Below, piece after piece: positions 7,437-15,210 of a stretch of 21,085 nt of DNA. The position numbers and the translations under genes are program-made. Each line of letters starts with the position of its first letter. Positions within the stretch are counted from its first letter, which is position 1. The DNA comes from Syntrophomonadaceae bacterium (GTDB lineage Bacteria; Bacillota; Dethiobacteria; DTU022), in assembly GCA_003553895.1 (NCBI GenBank), contig PWFM01000214.1, forward strand, positions 1-21,085. The letters run 5' to 3'. The notes under the pieces are model-generated. The model was not told the origin of the DNA. It ran no database searches and saw only the letters and a list, made by a program, of their open reading frames with translations.

Positions 7437-8219
7437 ATGCCAAGAACAGCCAGAGAAAAAAGCGATAGCGGATGTTACCATATTGTTATGCGCGGTATCA
7501 ATCGTCAGGTGCTTTTTAAGGATGATCAGGATTACCGCCAGTTTTTAATTATATTGCGCCGGTGCAAGGAAAATTTGGGGTTAGAGGTACTCGGGTGGTG
7601 CTTAATGAACAATCACGTCCATTTGTTACTTAAAGAAGGAAGTGAAAATATTTCTGATACAATGAAGCGTATCGGAGTTAGTTACGCCCGGTATCATCAT
7701 GCAAAGTATGACTGTATAGGGCCTCTTTTCCAAGATCGTTTTTACAGTGAAGCTGTTGAGGATGACACCTATTTGTTGACGGTTATTCGTTATATTCACC
7801 AGAATCCTGTGAAGGCAAAATTAGTGCATTTACCTTCTGACTGGAAGTGGAGCAGCTGTCCTGGTTATTACGGTAAGAAGGTTACCCCCTCTAATCTGCT
7901 CGATCCCGTTTTGATTTTTAACATCATGCATGCTGGTGACCAGGAAAAAGCGCAAAAAATGTTCAAAGCATTCAACGAAGCATCGAATGAGGACCGCTGC
8001 CTGGATTACACAGAAAAAAGGTTTTATACTGATGAAGAAATAAGAAAGATGATTTATAAACTATTCCCGGAAATAGGGCAACAAGAATTTAAAAGCCTTC
8101 CCAAAAACATGCAGAAAAAGATTATAAAACAAGTAATCTCCATAGATGGTGTTACCCAGAGCCGGACTGCGAATATTATTGGAGTATCCCAGGGCTATAT
8201 ATCGAAGATGGGAAAGTAA
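7437..8219 (+). CDS. REP-associated tyrosine transposase (RAYT, Y1_Tnp/IS200-like)
   Basis: A 260-residue member of the TnpA_REP family, single-strand endonucleases of the HUH class thought to spread or process REP sequences. Visible are the N-terminal CYHIVMRGINRQVLF strand, the HUH metal site (His60, His62 in NNHVHLLL), candidate nucleophile tyrosines in VSYARYHHAKY (Tyr83/Tyr86), GPLFQDRFYSE, and the family motif RYIHQNPVKAKLV (118-130). Residues ~230-258 look like a helix-turn-helix (SRTANIIGVSQGYISK), as in the subset of RAYTs with a DnaA-like C-terminal domain. ATG at 7437 follows GCGGAGGAG. The flanking repeats in inverted orientation are the likely substrate. The gene is full length with no frameshift, so it may be active. 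Confidence 0.93.
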   Translation: MPRTAREKSDSGCYHIVMRGINRQVLFKDDQDYRQFLIILRRCKENLGLEVLGWCLMNNHVHLLLKEGSENISDTMKRIGVSYARYHHAKYDCIGPLFQDRFYSEAVEDDTYLLTVIRYIHQNPVKAKLVHLPSDWKWSSCPGYYGKKVTPSNLLDPVLIFNIMHAGDQEKAQKMFKAFNEASNEDRCLDYTEKRFYTDEEIRKMIYKLFPEIGQQEFKSLPKNMQKKIIKQVISIDGVTQSRTANIIGVSQGYISKMGK

Positions 8220-8221
8220 AT

Positions 8222-8294
8222 GGAATAATTAGAACCGTCCCCAATATTCCAAGATGGGAAGGCAGCTGGAATAATTAGAACCGTCCCCATTATT
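8222..8294 (-). repeat. Right pair of REP-like repeats, inverted relative to the left pair
   Basis: Two copies at 8222-8248 and 8268-8294, in reverse orientation to the left pair and 46 bases apart start to start. The inner copies of the two ends differ at one base and so do the outer copies. The outermost copy continues to 8297 and runs into the stop codon of the DUF1667 gene. Confidence 0.85.
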
Positions 8295-8657
8295 TTAGAG
8301 GCTGCGGGTGGTGATGATATCTGAACCGGTGCCGAGAATGTCTTTTATAACTACGGCGCCGATTTCTACCGGGCCTTCGATTTCCACCCTGGAGATTTCC
8401 TCAAGGGCCGGGAACACCAGGTCTTTTGGGATGGGCTTGCTGGTTTTTACGGGCACTCTCGGCAGGGGGGCATTGTGGATGGCTACGGTCGATGTTACTG
8501 TCCGGGTCGGGTTGGCGTATTCATCATAAGCGTAATCAACTCCGAGCTTGCACTGCTGGCCGCGCACAGATAACTCTCCCGGTTGGTCCGGTTTTTCTTT
8601 AACCTGCATTTTGCAGCCCAGGGGGCAAAGAATGCAGATCATTTCTTTGGTTTCCAT
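8295..8657 (-). CDS. DUF1667 protein, small cysteine-containing partner of GlpA-like dehydrogenases
   Basis: A 120-residue protein of the DUF1667 family, whose genes usually lie beside glycerol-3-phosphate-dehydrogenase-like and NAD(FAD)-dependent oxidoreductase genes. The N-terminus has four cysteines, three in CILCPLGC and one in GQQCKLG, a pattern compatible with an iron-sulfur cluster. This is followed by the conserved ANPTRTVTSTV and VPVKTSKPIPK segments. ATG at 8657 is 2 bases after the stop of the fused flavoprotein gene, with AAGGGG as ribosome-binding site, so both are made from one transcript. The biochemical role is not established; electron transfer with the flavoprotein is the natural inference. 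Its TAA stop (8295-8297) coincides with the last three bases of the mobile element's terminal repeat. Confidence 0.88.
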   Translation of the reverse strand: METKEMICILCPLGCKMQVKEKPDQPGELSVRGQQCKLGVDYAYDEYANPTRTVTSTVAIHNAPLPRVPVKTSKPIPKDLVFPALEEISRVEIEGPVEIGAVVIKDILGTGSDIITTRSL

Positions 8658-8659
8658 GG

Positions 8660-11446
8660 TTAGCTTTTCCCCTTCTCCAGTTCAACGGTGAGTTCTTTAA
8701 AGCTGTCTTCCGGCAGGTCTTCACGCTTAATTTTTAAGACGATCATTTCCCCCGGTGTGAGGACTTTTTTCTTCGCTGTTTTGACCGTTTGGCCGTCGGC
8801 CCTGGCCAAAAGAGTAGTGTTTTGATGGTGCCCGTCGCAGCGCATATACAGCTCGATGCCTTCATTCATCAGGGTGGTCCTGATCTTGTGGGGGACGATG
8901 TAATTAATGCCCTTACCCGGTTTGGTATGGAAGCTGTATCCGGCCTCCGGTTCTTTGCCCTGCCGCTTGATATAGTCGGCGGCGCCCCGGCCGGCTTTGT
9001 AACTTTCATCGGTAACCCAGTCCACCAGGTCGTGGACATGGACCACGTTGCCGCAGGCAAAAACACCCTTGATTTCGGTTTCCATAGCTTCATTGACCAC
9101 CGGCCCGCCGGTTGAGGGGTGTAATGAGACCCCGGCGCCCATGGATAGTTCGTTTTCGGGGATCAGGCCGCGCGAGAACAAAATAGTGTCGCATTCCAGT
9201 TCCCGTTCGGTCCCTTCAATGGGCTGTTTGTTGCGGTCGGTTTTAGCGATGGTAATACCTTCGACCCGGTCTCTGCCCCTGATATCGGTTATGGTGTGCT
9301 CAAGCAGCATGGGAATATTATAATCCTCCACGCACTGGACATAGTTCCGGACCAGGCCTTCCGAGTACGGTTTACGCTCAATTACGGCCACCACTTCGCC
9401 CCCTTCCCAGACAATGCGGCGGGCCATGATCAGGCCGATATCGCCGGACCCGAAGACAACCACTTTGCGACCGACCATGTAACCTTCGATATTGACCAGG
9501 CGCTGGGCGGTGCCGGCTGAAAAAATCCCGGCCGGCCTGGTGCCCGGGGTGCTGATTGCCCCGCGGGTTCTTTCCCGGCAGCCCATGGCCAGGACTATGG
9601 CCCCGGCCTGAACCGTGTTGAGCCCGTCCTGGTTGTTAATGTAAGTAATCTGGCGGTCCTTGTCGACAGAGAGGACCATGGTATTTAGTTTGCAGCAAAT
9701 CCCTTTTTCCCTGAGCTGATCAATAAAGCGCTCGGCGTACTCCGGCCCGGTCAGTTCTTCCCTGAACTGGTGCAGGCCGAAACCGTTGTGGATGCACTGC
9801 TGGAGGATGCCGCCCAGTTCGTGATCCCGTTCGATGACCAGGATGTCATCAACGCCTTTTTCCCTGGCTGCTACAGCAGCGGCCATCCCGGCCGGACCCC
9901 CGCCGATAATAACCAGGTCGTGGTAACTTTTACCCGCCTCCGGTTCTTTTAAGCCCTGCGCTTCCGCGGGGCAGTTTTGCCCGGTTCCGCCGGCTGCGGC
10001 GGTTTCGGTTTTTTTACCCTTGGTTGGCCCGGTGAGAATGTAAGAACCGGGGTTATCCTTGTTAATCTCTTCAGGCTCCAGGCCCAGTTCCCGGGCCAGG
10101 ATATGGATGACCCTGGGACCGCAGAATCCGCCCTGGCAGCGCCCGCCGCCCGGGCGGGTTCGTTTTTTAATCCCGTCTACCGTCCTGGCGCCAACCGGCC
10201 CTTCAATAGCGCTGACGATCTCACCCTCGGTAATGCTTTCGCAGCGGCAGATAATTTTTCCAAAGCGGGGGTCTTCTTTGATCAGGGCCTCTTTTTCGTC
10301 CTGGTTAAGGTTCATGAAGGGGGTATGATTTTTGGCCGCCGGCCGGTAGTTATTGTTTTTTTCCAGCCTCCCGGTTTTTCCAGTCAAAAGCCCGGCAACG
10401 TATTCGGCAATCGCCGGGGCGGAGACCAGTCCCGGAGAGTCGATCCCGGCTACGTTAATAAAACCGGGCGTTTCTTTAGTTTCCTCGATAATAAAATCGC
10501 CCCTGGTCGATTTTGCCCTCAGGCCGCTGAAAGAGGTGATCACCTTGTGGAAGGGAAGATCTTTTTTAATCTTTTCGGCGTTTTTGCGCACAAAATCCAG
10601 ACCGAAGGCCGTAGTTTCCGTGGCTTCCCTGGAATCGACCGTTTCTGCGTTGGGACCGATGATCAGGTTGCCGTGGGCGGTTGGCGCTATCAGGACCCCT
10701 TTACCGAGCCTGGTGGGGCAGGGGAAGAGGACGTGCCTGGCATAATGGCCTGTTTTTTTGTCCAGGAGAAAGTACTCCCCGCGGGTTGGTTTAATTTGAA
10801 AGTAAGACGGATTGACCATCTCGTTAATCCGGTCGGCGTAAAGCCCGGCTGCATTAATGACATGTCCGGCTTCGATTACTTCGCCGCTGCACTGTATTTT
10901 AAACTTATCGCCAAGTTTGGTGATCGCCTCTACCGGGCAGTTGCGCCTGATTTCCACACCGCTGGCAGCGGCGCTTTCACCCAGGGCGATAGCTAAAAGG
11001 TATGGATCGGTAATCCCGGCTGTGGGGGCATAAAGGGCGCCCACGGCATCTTCATTCAAGCCGGGTTCCATTTTATGCAGCTTTTCCCTGCCCAGCAGTT
11101 CCAGGCGGGGGACCCCAAAAGAGCGCCCTCTTTCGTAGAGGCCGCTTAAGGTTTCCATCTCTTCATCGCAGAAGGCAATGACCAGGGAACCGTTCTGGTG
11201 AAAAGGCACATTTAGTTCCCGGCACAGGCTGTCGTAAAGCCGGTTTCCTTCTACATTGAATCTTGCCTTGAAGGTGTCCGGCTCGGGGTCAAAGCCGGCG
11301 TGGACGATGGCGCTGTTGGCCTTGGTGGTCCCGTTGGCCAGATCGCTGTCCTTTTCAATCAAAACCAGGCGCAGGTTATACTGGGCCAGTTTTCTTGCTA
11401 TGGCAGCGCCGATAATCCCGGCGCCGATTATTGCGACATCAAACAT
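8660..11446 (-). CDS. Fused flavoprotein: GlpA-like FAD dehydrogenase + BFD [2Fe-2S] domain + NAD(FAD)-dependent oxidoreductase
   Basis: A 928-residue protein joining two enzymes usually encoded separately. Residues 1-~365 are a DAO/GlpA-like FAD oxidoreductase (dinucleotide motif GAGIIG at 8-13, ANSAIVHAGF at 43-52, GLRAKSTRGDF at 308-318). Residues ~390-470 are a BFD-like domain with Cys400, Cys402, Cys437 and Cys442 positioned for a [2Fe-2S] cluster. A Gly/Ala-rich linker (~472-505) leads to a second flavoprotein, with GGGPAG at 515-520 for FAD and VFGSGDIG at 664-671 for NAD. It probably oxidises an alpha-hydroxy substrate such as glycerol-3-phosphate and passes electrons to or from NAD(P), but no glycerol genes are nearby. 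GGGAGG precedes the ATG at 11446. It lies in an operon between an aminotransferase gene and DUF1667. Confidence 0.9.
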   Translation of the reverse strand: MFDVAIIGAGIIGAAIARKLAQYNLRLVLIEKDSDLANGTTKANSAIVHAGFDPEPDTFKARFNVEGNRLYDSLCRELNVPFHQNGSLVIAFCDEEMETLSGLYERGRSFGVPRLELLGREKLHKMEPGLNEDAVGALYAPTAGITDPYLLAIALGESAAASGVEIRRNCPVEAITKLGDKFKIQCSGEVIEAGHVINAAGLYADRINEMVNPSYFQIKPTRGEYFLLDKKTGHYARHVLFPCPTRLGKGVLIAPTAHGNLIIGPNAETVDSREATETTAFGLDFVRKNAEKIKKDLPFHKVITSFSGLRAKSTRGDFIIEETKETPGFINVAGIDSPGLVSAPAIAEYVAGLLTGKTGRLEKNNNYRPAAKNHTPFMNLNQDEKEALIKEDPRFGKIICRCESITEGEIVSAIEGPVGARTVDGIKKRTRPGGGRCQGGFCGPRVIHILARELGLEPEEINKDNPGSYILTGPTKGKKTETAAAGGTGQNCPAEAQGLKEPEAGKSYHDLVIIGGGPAGMAAAVAAREKGVDDILVIERDHELGGILQQCIHNGFGLHQFREELTGPEYAERFIDQLREKGICCKLNTMVLSVDKDRQITYINNQDGLNTVQAGAIVLAMGCRERTRGAISTPGTRPAGIFSAGTAQRLVNIEGYMVGRKVVVFGSGDIGLIMARRIVWEGGEVVAVIERKPYSEGLVRNYVQCVEDYNIPMLLEHTITDIRGRDRVEGITIAKTDRNKQPIEGTERELECDTILFSRGLIPENELSMGAGVSLHPSTGGPVVNEAMETEIKGVFACGNVVHVHDLVDWVTDESYKAGRGAADYIKRQGKEPEAGYSFHTKPGKGINYIVPHKIRTTLMNEGIELYMRCDGHHQNTTLLARADGQTVKTAKKKVLTPGEMIVLKIKREDLPEDSFKELTVELEKGKS

Positions 11447-11471
11447 GCTGAACCTCCCGAGATCTAAATAT

Positions 11472-12683
11472 TTATTCCAACTCGTTGATAAAGGCTTCCA
11501 GCCGATCCAGTCCTTCGACGATGTAATTTATGGAGGTGGCAAAGGCCAGGCGGGCATAATCAGGACTGCCAAATCCCCGGCCCGGCACTACGGCGACGTT
11601 TCTGTTTTCCAGGAGGAGACGGGCAAAATCATCGCCGTTTTCAATCAGGTTGCCCTGGAATGATTTGCCTACGGCGCCGGATAAATCGACGAACATGTAA
11701 AAGGTGCCCTCGGGCTTAAGCGCTTGCAGACAGGGCAGGTTATTGATGCGATCATACATGTAGCGGCGGCGCTCATCGAAAGCGAGCCTCATTTCCTCGA
11801 CACATTCCTGGCTTCCCAGCAGGGCTGTCTCCACCGCTTTTTGGGCGATGGAATTGGGGTTTGAAGCGTTCTGACTTTGGATGGCCGACATTACCCCGGC
11901 AATTTCGACAGTTGAGGCGGTGTAACCAATTCGCCATCCGGTCATGGCATAGCTCTTCGAAGCTCCATTGACAATAATTGTCAAATCCTTGATTTTATCA
12001 TTAAACGAGGCTATGCTGTAGTGCCTGGCTTCGTCGTAGACTAATTTCTCATAAACCTCATCGGCAATCACATAGATGTTATGCTCACAGCAAAAATCCG
12101 CCAGGGCCTGCAGCTCTTTTTCGCTGTATACCTGGCCGGTGGGGTTGGTGGGGCTGTTTAAAAGCAGAGCTTTTGTTTTGGCGGTGCGGTATTTTTCCAG
12201 GTCCTGCACGGTTGCTTTTAGATTGTTTTCCACGCCGGTCTCGACCGCTACCGGAACCCCGTCGTTTAGCTTTACCAGCTCCGGGTAGCTGACCCAGTAG
12301 GGAACCGGGATTAATACTTCATCCCCGGGGTTAAGGAGGGTGCCCAGGACATTAAACAGGGAATGCTTGGCCCCGTTGCTGACTACTATCTGGGCGGGGC
12401 TGTAATCCAGCCCCTGGTCTTTTTTCAATCTATAACAGATGGTTTTTTTAAGCTCCAGGGTGCCCGATGCGGGAGTATAGCGAGTATGTCCCTCATTGAT
12501 CGCTTTTATAGCGGCTTCCCTGATATGGACAGGAGTATCAAAATCCGGTTCGCCGCCCCCAAAGCCAATTACGTTGATGCCCTGCCTGAGCATATCTTTG
12601 GCCTTGTCATCGATTATCATAGTTGGAGAAGGGCTAACACCCAGAGCCTTTTTTGACAACATCAGAGCTTTTTTTGATATCAT
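11472..12683 (-). CDS. Pyridoxal-phosphate aminotransferase, aspartate aminotransferase (AAT-I) type
   Basis: A 403-residue class I/II aminotransferase, most like bacterial subgroup Ib aspartate aminotransferases that move an amino group between aspartate and 2-oxoglutarate. Visible are FGGGEPDFDTP (41-51), GHTRYTPASG (65-74), the NSPTNPTG motif (176-183), the cofactor-binding Asp in IADEVYE (Asp208) and the Schiff-base Lys243 in GASKSYAMTGWRIGY. ATG at 12683 follows GGTGA at 8 bases. The first seven residues, MISKKAL, are almost repeated as MLSKKAL, and the usual family start corresponds to the second copy; the DNA shows a 21-base tandem duplication there. The flavoprotein gene follows after 25 bases. 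Exact substrate preference is uncertain. Confidence 0.92.
   Translation of the reverse strand: MISKKALMLSKKALGVSPSPTMIIDDKAKDMLRQGINVIGFGGGEPDFDTPVHIREAAIKAINEGHTRYTPASGTLELKKTICYRLKKDQGLDYSPAQIVVSNGAKHSLFNVLGTLLNPGDEVLIPVPYWVSYPELVKLNDGVPVAVETGVENNLKATVQDLEKYRTAKTKALLLNSPTNPTGQVYSEKELQALADFCCEHNIYVIADEVYEKLVYDEARHYSIASFNDKIKDLTIIVNGASKSYAMTGWRIGYTASTVEIAGVMSAIQSQNASNPNSIAQKAVETALLGSQECVEEMRLAFDERRRYMYDRINNLPCLQALKPEGTFYMFVDLSGAVGKSFQGNLIENGDDFARLLLENRNVAVVPGRGFGSPDYARLAFATSINYIVEGLDRLEAFINELE
12642..12683 (-). repeat. 21-base tandem duplication over the aminotransferase start codon
   Basis: The first 21 bases of the gene (12683-12663) and the next 21 (12662-12642) differ at three positions, giving MISKKAL then MLSKKAL. 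Only the outer ATG has a ribosome-binding site in front of it. It looks like a slippage or unequal-exchange duplication. Confidence 0.8.
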
Positions 12684-12782
12684 ATTTTACTTCACCCCTT
12701 CTAGTGGATACAACTCAATATTTTATCATGAAATAAAGCGGGATGGTAAGCTGATCTTAAAAAAATGAAGAAGTTGGCGGAA

Positions 12783-13790
12783 TTATTTTCGCTCAGATAA
12801 TTTTATATCCACATAGGAAGGAGGAATCCACAGGAGATCATTGTCCAGCAGCTGTTCGGGATTGACCGGGTTGCAGCCGAGGTTGACTTCCCAGTGCAGG
12901 TGGGGGCCGGTGGCGAAACCGGTCATGCCCACCGTGCCAATTATTTCTTCCCGTTCCACGGTTTGCCCTTTCTCCACCTCGATGGAATCGAGATGCATAT
13001 AGGTGCTGGAGAGGCCAATGCCGTGATCGATAATCACGGTTTTTCCTCCCGAGAGCAGGTCTTCTGCCAGCCGGACAATACCGCGGTTGGTAGCTATAAC
13101 CGGGGTGCCCGTTTCCGCGGCAATGTCGATCCCCGCATGCCGCCGCGGTGGATTATTGTTGATAATTCTGATCGCCCCGTATTCAGAAGTAATCCTTCCT
13201 TCCAGGGGCGAAGCAAAGCGGTTTAGCCACAGGGGCCGGGGTTCGCTTTCGTCCCGCGCCTTCCTTACTTTCTCCCGGTCTTCTGCCAGGCGTTCCGCCG
13301 TCCAGCCTGTGGTTACGTGGGCGGGCATGCTGAAGGAGGAGGTCTGGAATTCCTTCTCGCTCAGGTGTACTGTTGCCTCAAAGCTTAAATTGACCCTGTC
13401 GGGATTGCGGGCCTCGATGCTGATCCCGTAATTACCGGGATCGCTCTCGTAGCATACCCCAATAATGGCATATAAGAGGTTGCCGACCCGGTAGAAGTCG
13501 GAGGTCGTTCCCGGGAAATCAAAATCAATTACCACCTCGGCTTCAGCGGGGACCGGGCTTACTTCTAAAACCAGGAAATTGCCCGGGTCCGGTTCCGCAG
13601 GATGTATTATGACCTGCTCTTCAGGCGAAGGTTCAGGCTTGGAGATGTAGAGGGGGTAGGCTTCTTCGGGATCGGAAACCGGAGCCGCCGCCGGACCTGC
13701 CAGGCCATTTTGAAAGATCAGAACAGCGCTGATAACCATAAAACAGGCGATGATCAGGAATAGAAGACATTGTCCCTGTTTAAACTTCAT
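12783..13790 (-). CDS. Membrane-anchored M23 (LytM-type) metallopeptidase
   Basis: A ~335-residue cell-envelope protein with a short basic N-terminus and one hydrophobic segment (about residues 9-28), acting as signal anchor or signal peptide. A Pro/Glu-rich stretch (~35-70) and a beta-rich middle domain follow. The C-terminal M23 domain (~190-330) shows the zinc and catalytic residues: RRHAGIDIA (His219 and Asp223, numbered from the upstream ATG), TYMHLDS (His267) and the HxH of GPHLHWEVN. Such enzymes cut peptide cross-bridges in peptidoglycan. Two adjacent ATGs exist; the one at 13790 lies 5 bases after GGAGGG and the one at 13793 only 2, so I chose 13790. It is divergent from the MscS gene and upstream of the aminotransferase on the same strand. 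The middle domain is not recognised. Confidence 0.9.
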   Translation of the reverse strand: MKFKQGQCLLFLIIACFMVISAVLIFQNGLAGPAAAPVSDPEEAYPLYISKPEPSPEEQVIIHPAEPDPGNFLVLEVSPVPAEAEVVIDFDFPGTTSDFYRVGNLLYAIIGVCYESDPGNYGISIEARNPDRVNLSFEATVHLSEKEFQTSSFSMPAHVTTGWTAERLAEDREKVRKARDESEPRPLWLNRFASPLEGRITSEYGAIRIINNNPPRRHAGIDIAAETGTPVIATNRGIVRLAEDLLSGGKTVIIDHGIGLSSTYMHLDSIEVEKGQTVEREEIIGTVGMTGFATGPHLHWEVNLGCNPVNPEQLLDNDLLWIPPSYVDIKLSERK

Positions 13791-13793
13791 CAT

Positions 13794-13998
13794 ATCCCTC
13801 CGGCAGCAGTCCTGTCTTCGACCTTGTTATAACTAATTTAGCATAAAAAGCAGGATAGGGACACCCTCTGTAGAAAAGTTATTTACCGGTGGGGCCTTTT
13901 TTTGGGTTTGCCTGAAGAGCTCTGCCCGATGATAGGGGAGGCAAGTTTACACTTATTCAATTAAGATCGATTTGGCTCTTTCAAGGGAGGTGCAGGCT
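13794..13998. other. Divergent intergenic region between M23 peptidase and MscS genes
   Basis: About 200 bases that must hold the promoters of two divergent genes. The stretch around 13825-13850 is AT-rich (TATAAC, TAGCATAAAAA), but I could not pair a -10 with a convincing -35 on either strand. No gene or RNA structure is visible. Confidence 0.5.
13985..13990 (+). promoter_or_regulatory. Ribosome-binding site fixing a TTG start for MscS
   Basis: AAGGGAGGTG runs through this site, and GGGAGG ends 8 bases before the in-frame TTG at 13999. The earlier in-frame TTG at 13972 has no such site and would place this sequence inside the coding region. Confidence 0.75.
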
Positions 13999-15099
13999 TT
14001 GGCCCACACATTTACCGCTCTCCTGGAATATTTTGGCGCCCAGGATACGATCTGGTGGCGGCTGTTAATATCCGCCCTGATTTTTCTAGTTGTCCTGCTC
14101 GTAAGAGGGATATTTACCCGTTTCATTTTTTATATGATCCTCAGGTTTACCCGTAAAACAAAAACTGATCTTGACCGGGCCGCCTTGTTAGCCTTTGAAG
14201 GCCCGCTGAAAAGCTTCTTCATCGCTGTCGGCCTCTATTTAGCCCTGTTTTACCTGCCCCTGCCGCCGGTCTTAATAGCTTTTATCTCTAATTTGTTTCG
14301 TTCGGTCGTGATTATTCTTCTTGCCTGGGGCTTTTATAACCTGGCGGGCGGAGAAGCTTACAACGAGGTTAGCGACAAGATGAAGCTGGACCAGAGCCTT
14401 TCCCTGTTTGCCTCCAAGGCATTAAGGGCGGTCATTATTGCACTGTCTGTAGTGATCATTGCCCAGGAATGGGGCTATGATGTCAGCGGGCTGGTAGCCG
14501 GGTTGGGCCTGGGCGGACTGGCCATCTCCCTGGCTGCCAAGGATGCGGTGGCCAACCTGTTCGGAGGGGTAATTATAATCATGGATAGACCGTTTACCTG
14601 CGGCGACTGGATTTTAACCCCGAGCGTGGAAGGGACCGTGGAAGAGATGAGCCTGCGCAGCACCAGGGTGCGCACCTTTGCCAACGCCCTGGTTACAGTG
14701 CCCAATGCGATCCTCGCCAATGAAGCGGTAACCAACTGGACCAGAATGCAAAAAAGGCGGGTTTCTTTTCACCTGGGAGTTACCTATACCACGCCCCGGC
14801 AAAAGCTGCAGAACTGTGTGGATAAAATCAGGGACCTGCTGGAAAACCATCCCGAAGTGCATCCCGACCTGATCATGGTCCGGTTTGACCACTTTGGCAG
14901 CAGCAGCCTCGATATCTTTATCTACTTTTTTACCCATACTAAAGTTTGGACTGAGTTTCTTTCTGTTAAGGAAGAAATTAATTTTAAGATCATGGAAATA
15001 CTGGAGGGCGAAGGGGTTTCAGTAGCCTTCCCCAGCCGCAGCATTTACTTTGAAAACAAGTTGGAAGCGGAAGCCGGCCTCCCGGATCATAATAACTAA
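13999..15099 (+). CDS. MscS-family mechanosensitive ion channel
   Basis: A 366-residue membrane channel that opens on membrane stretch to release solutes after osmotic downshock. It has four to five hydrophobic segments: WWRLLISALIFLVVLLV, FFIAVGLYLALFYLPL, VVIILLAWGFYNL and VIIALSVVIIAQ. The pore helix follows (LVAGLGLGGLAISLAAKDAV, then NLFGGVIIIMDRPF), matching the Gly/Ala-rich TM3 of MscS. The beta domain starts at CGDWILTPSVEGTVEEMSLRSTRVRTF, and VPNAILANEAVTNW is the usual family motif. It has more transmembrane helices than the three of E. coli MscS. The TTG start at 13999 is chosen from its ribosome-binding site. A hairpin terminator lies 27 bases after the stop, so it is probably a single-gene unit. 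Confidence 0.93.
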   Translation: MAHTFTALLEYFGAQDTIWWRLLISALIFLVVLLVRGIFTRFIFYMILRFTRKTKTDLDRAALLAFEGPLKSFFIAVGLYLALFYLPLPPVLIAFISNLFRSVVIILLAWGFYNLAGGEAYNEVSDKMKLDQSLSLFASKALRAVIIALSVVIIAQEWGYDVSGLVAGLGLGGLAISLAAKDAVANLFGGVIIIMDRPFTCGDWILTPSVEGTVEEMSLRSTRVRTFANALVTVPNAILANEAVTNWTRMQKRRVSFHLGVTYTTPRQKLQNCVDKIRDLLENHPEVHPDLIMVRFDHFGSSSLDIFIYFFTHTKVWTEFLSVKEEINFKIMEILEGEGVSVAFPSRSIYFENKLEAEAGLPDHNN

Positions 15100-15126
15100 A
15101 AACCCTGCTCTTGATTCTATCGGATA

Positions 15127-15161
15127 AAAAATGCCGCCCGCTTGTGACGGACGGCATTTTT
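15127..15161. terminator. Bidirectional rho-independent terminator between MscS and transaldolase
   Basis: AAAAATGCCG (15127-15136) pairs with CGGCATTTTT (15152-15161), extended inside by CCG/CGG after one mismatch, around the loop CTTGTGA. A and T tracts on either side let it work in both directions between two converging genes. A weaker plus-strand hairpin (CCCGG 15187-15191, CCGGG 15203-15207, then T-rich) follows and reaches the transaldolase stop. Confidence 0.88.
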
Positions 15162-15210
15162 GCTGCCTCGTTGTTACACTCTCTACCCCGGTCCTTTTGT
15201 TTCCGGGTTT

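Larger units (their letters stand above)
7304..8297 (+). mobile_element. RAYT element with inverted terminal REP-like repeats
   Basis: A unit of about 1 kb containing one Y1 transposase gene. Its ends are a 30-bp inverted repeat (7304-7333 and 8268-8297, one mismatch), and each end holds a second inner repeat copy. It sits between the tRNA-Leu terminator and the 3' end of the DUF1667 gene. No target-site duplication is visible, as expected for single-strand Y1/HUH transposition. The element is visibly richer in A and T than its surroundings, suggesting recent acquisition. Confidence 0.75.

Noticed and set aside
7307..8294. CRISPR-like array from the 27-base repeats
   Set aside because: Only two copies per side, in inverted orientation around a transposase gene, with no spacer regularity; they are REP-like ends.
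9977..10996. 339-residue plus-strand open frame opposite the fused flavoprotein
   Set aside because: Antisense to a well-supported gene, with low-complexity Gly/Phe composition typical of shadow frames.
12684..12782. Promoter for the aminotransferase gene
   Set aside because: On the minus strand TGATAAAAT (-10 at 12725-12720) is suggestive, but the correctly spaced -35 (TACCAT) is poor, so I did not list it.
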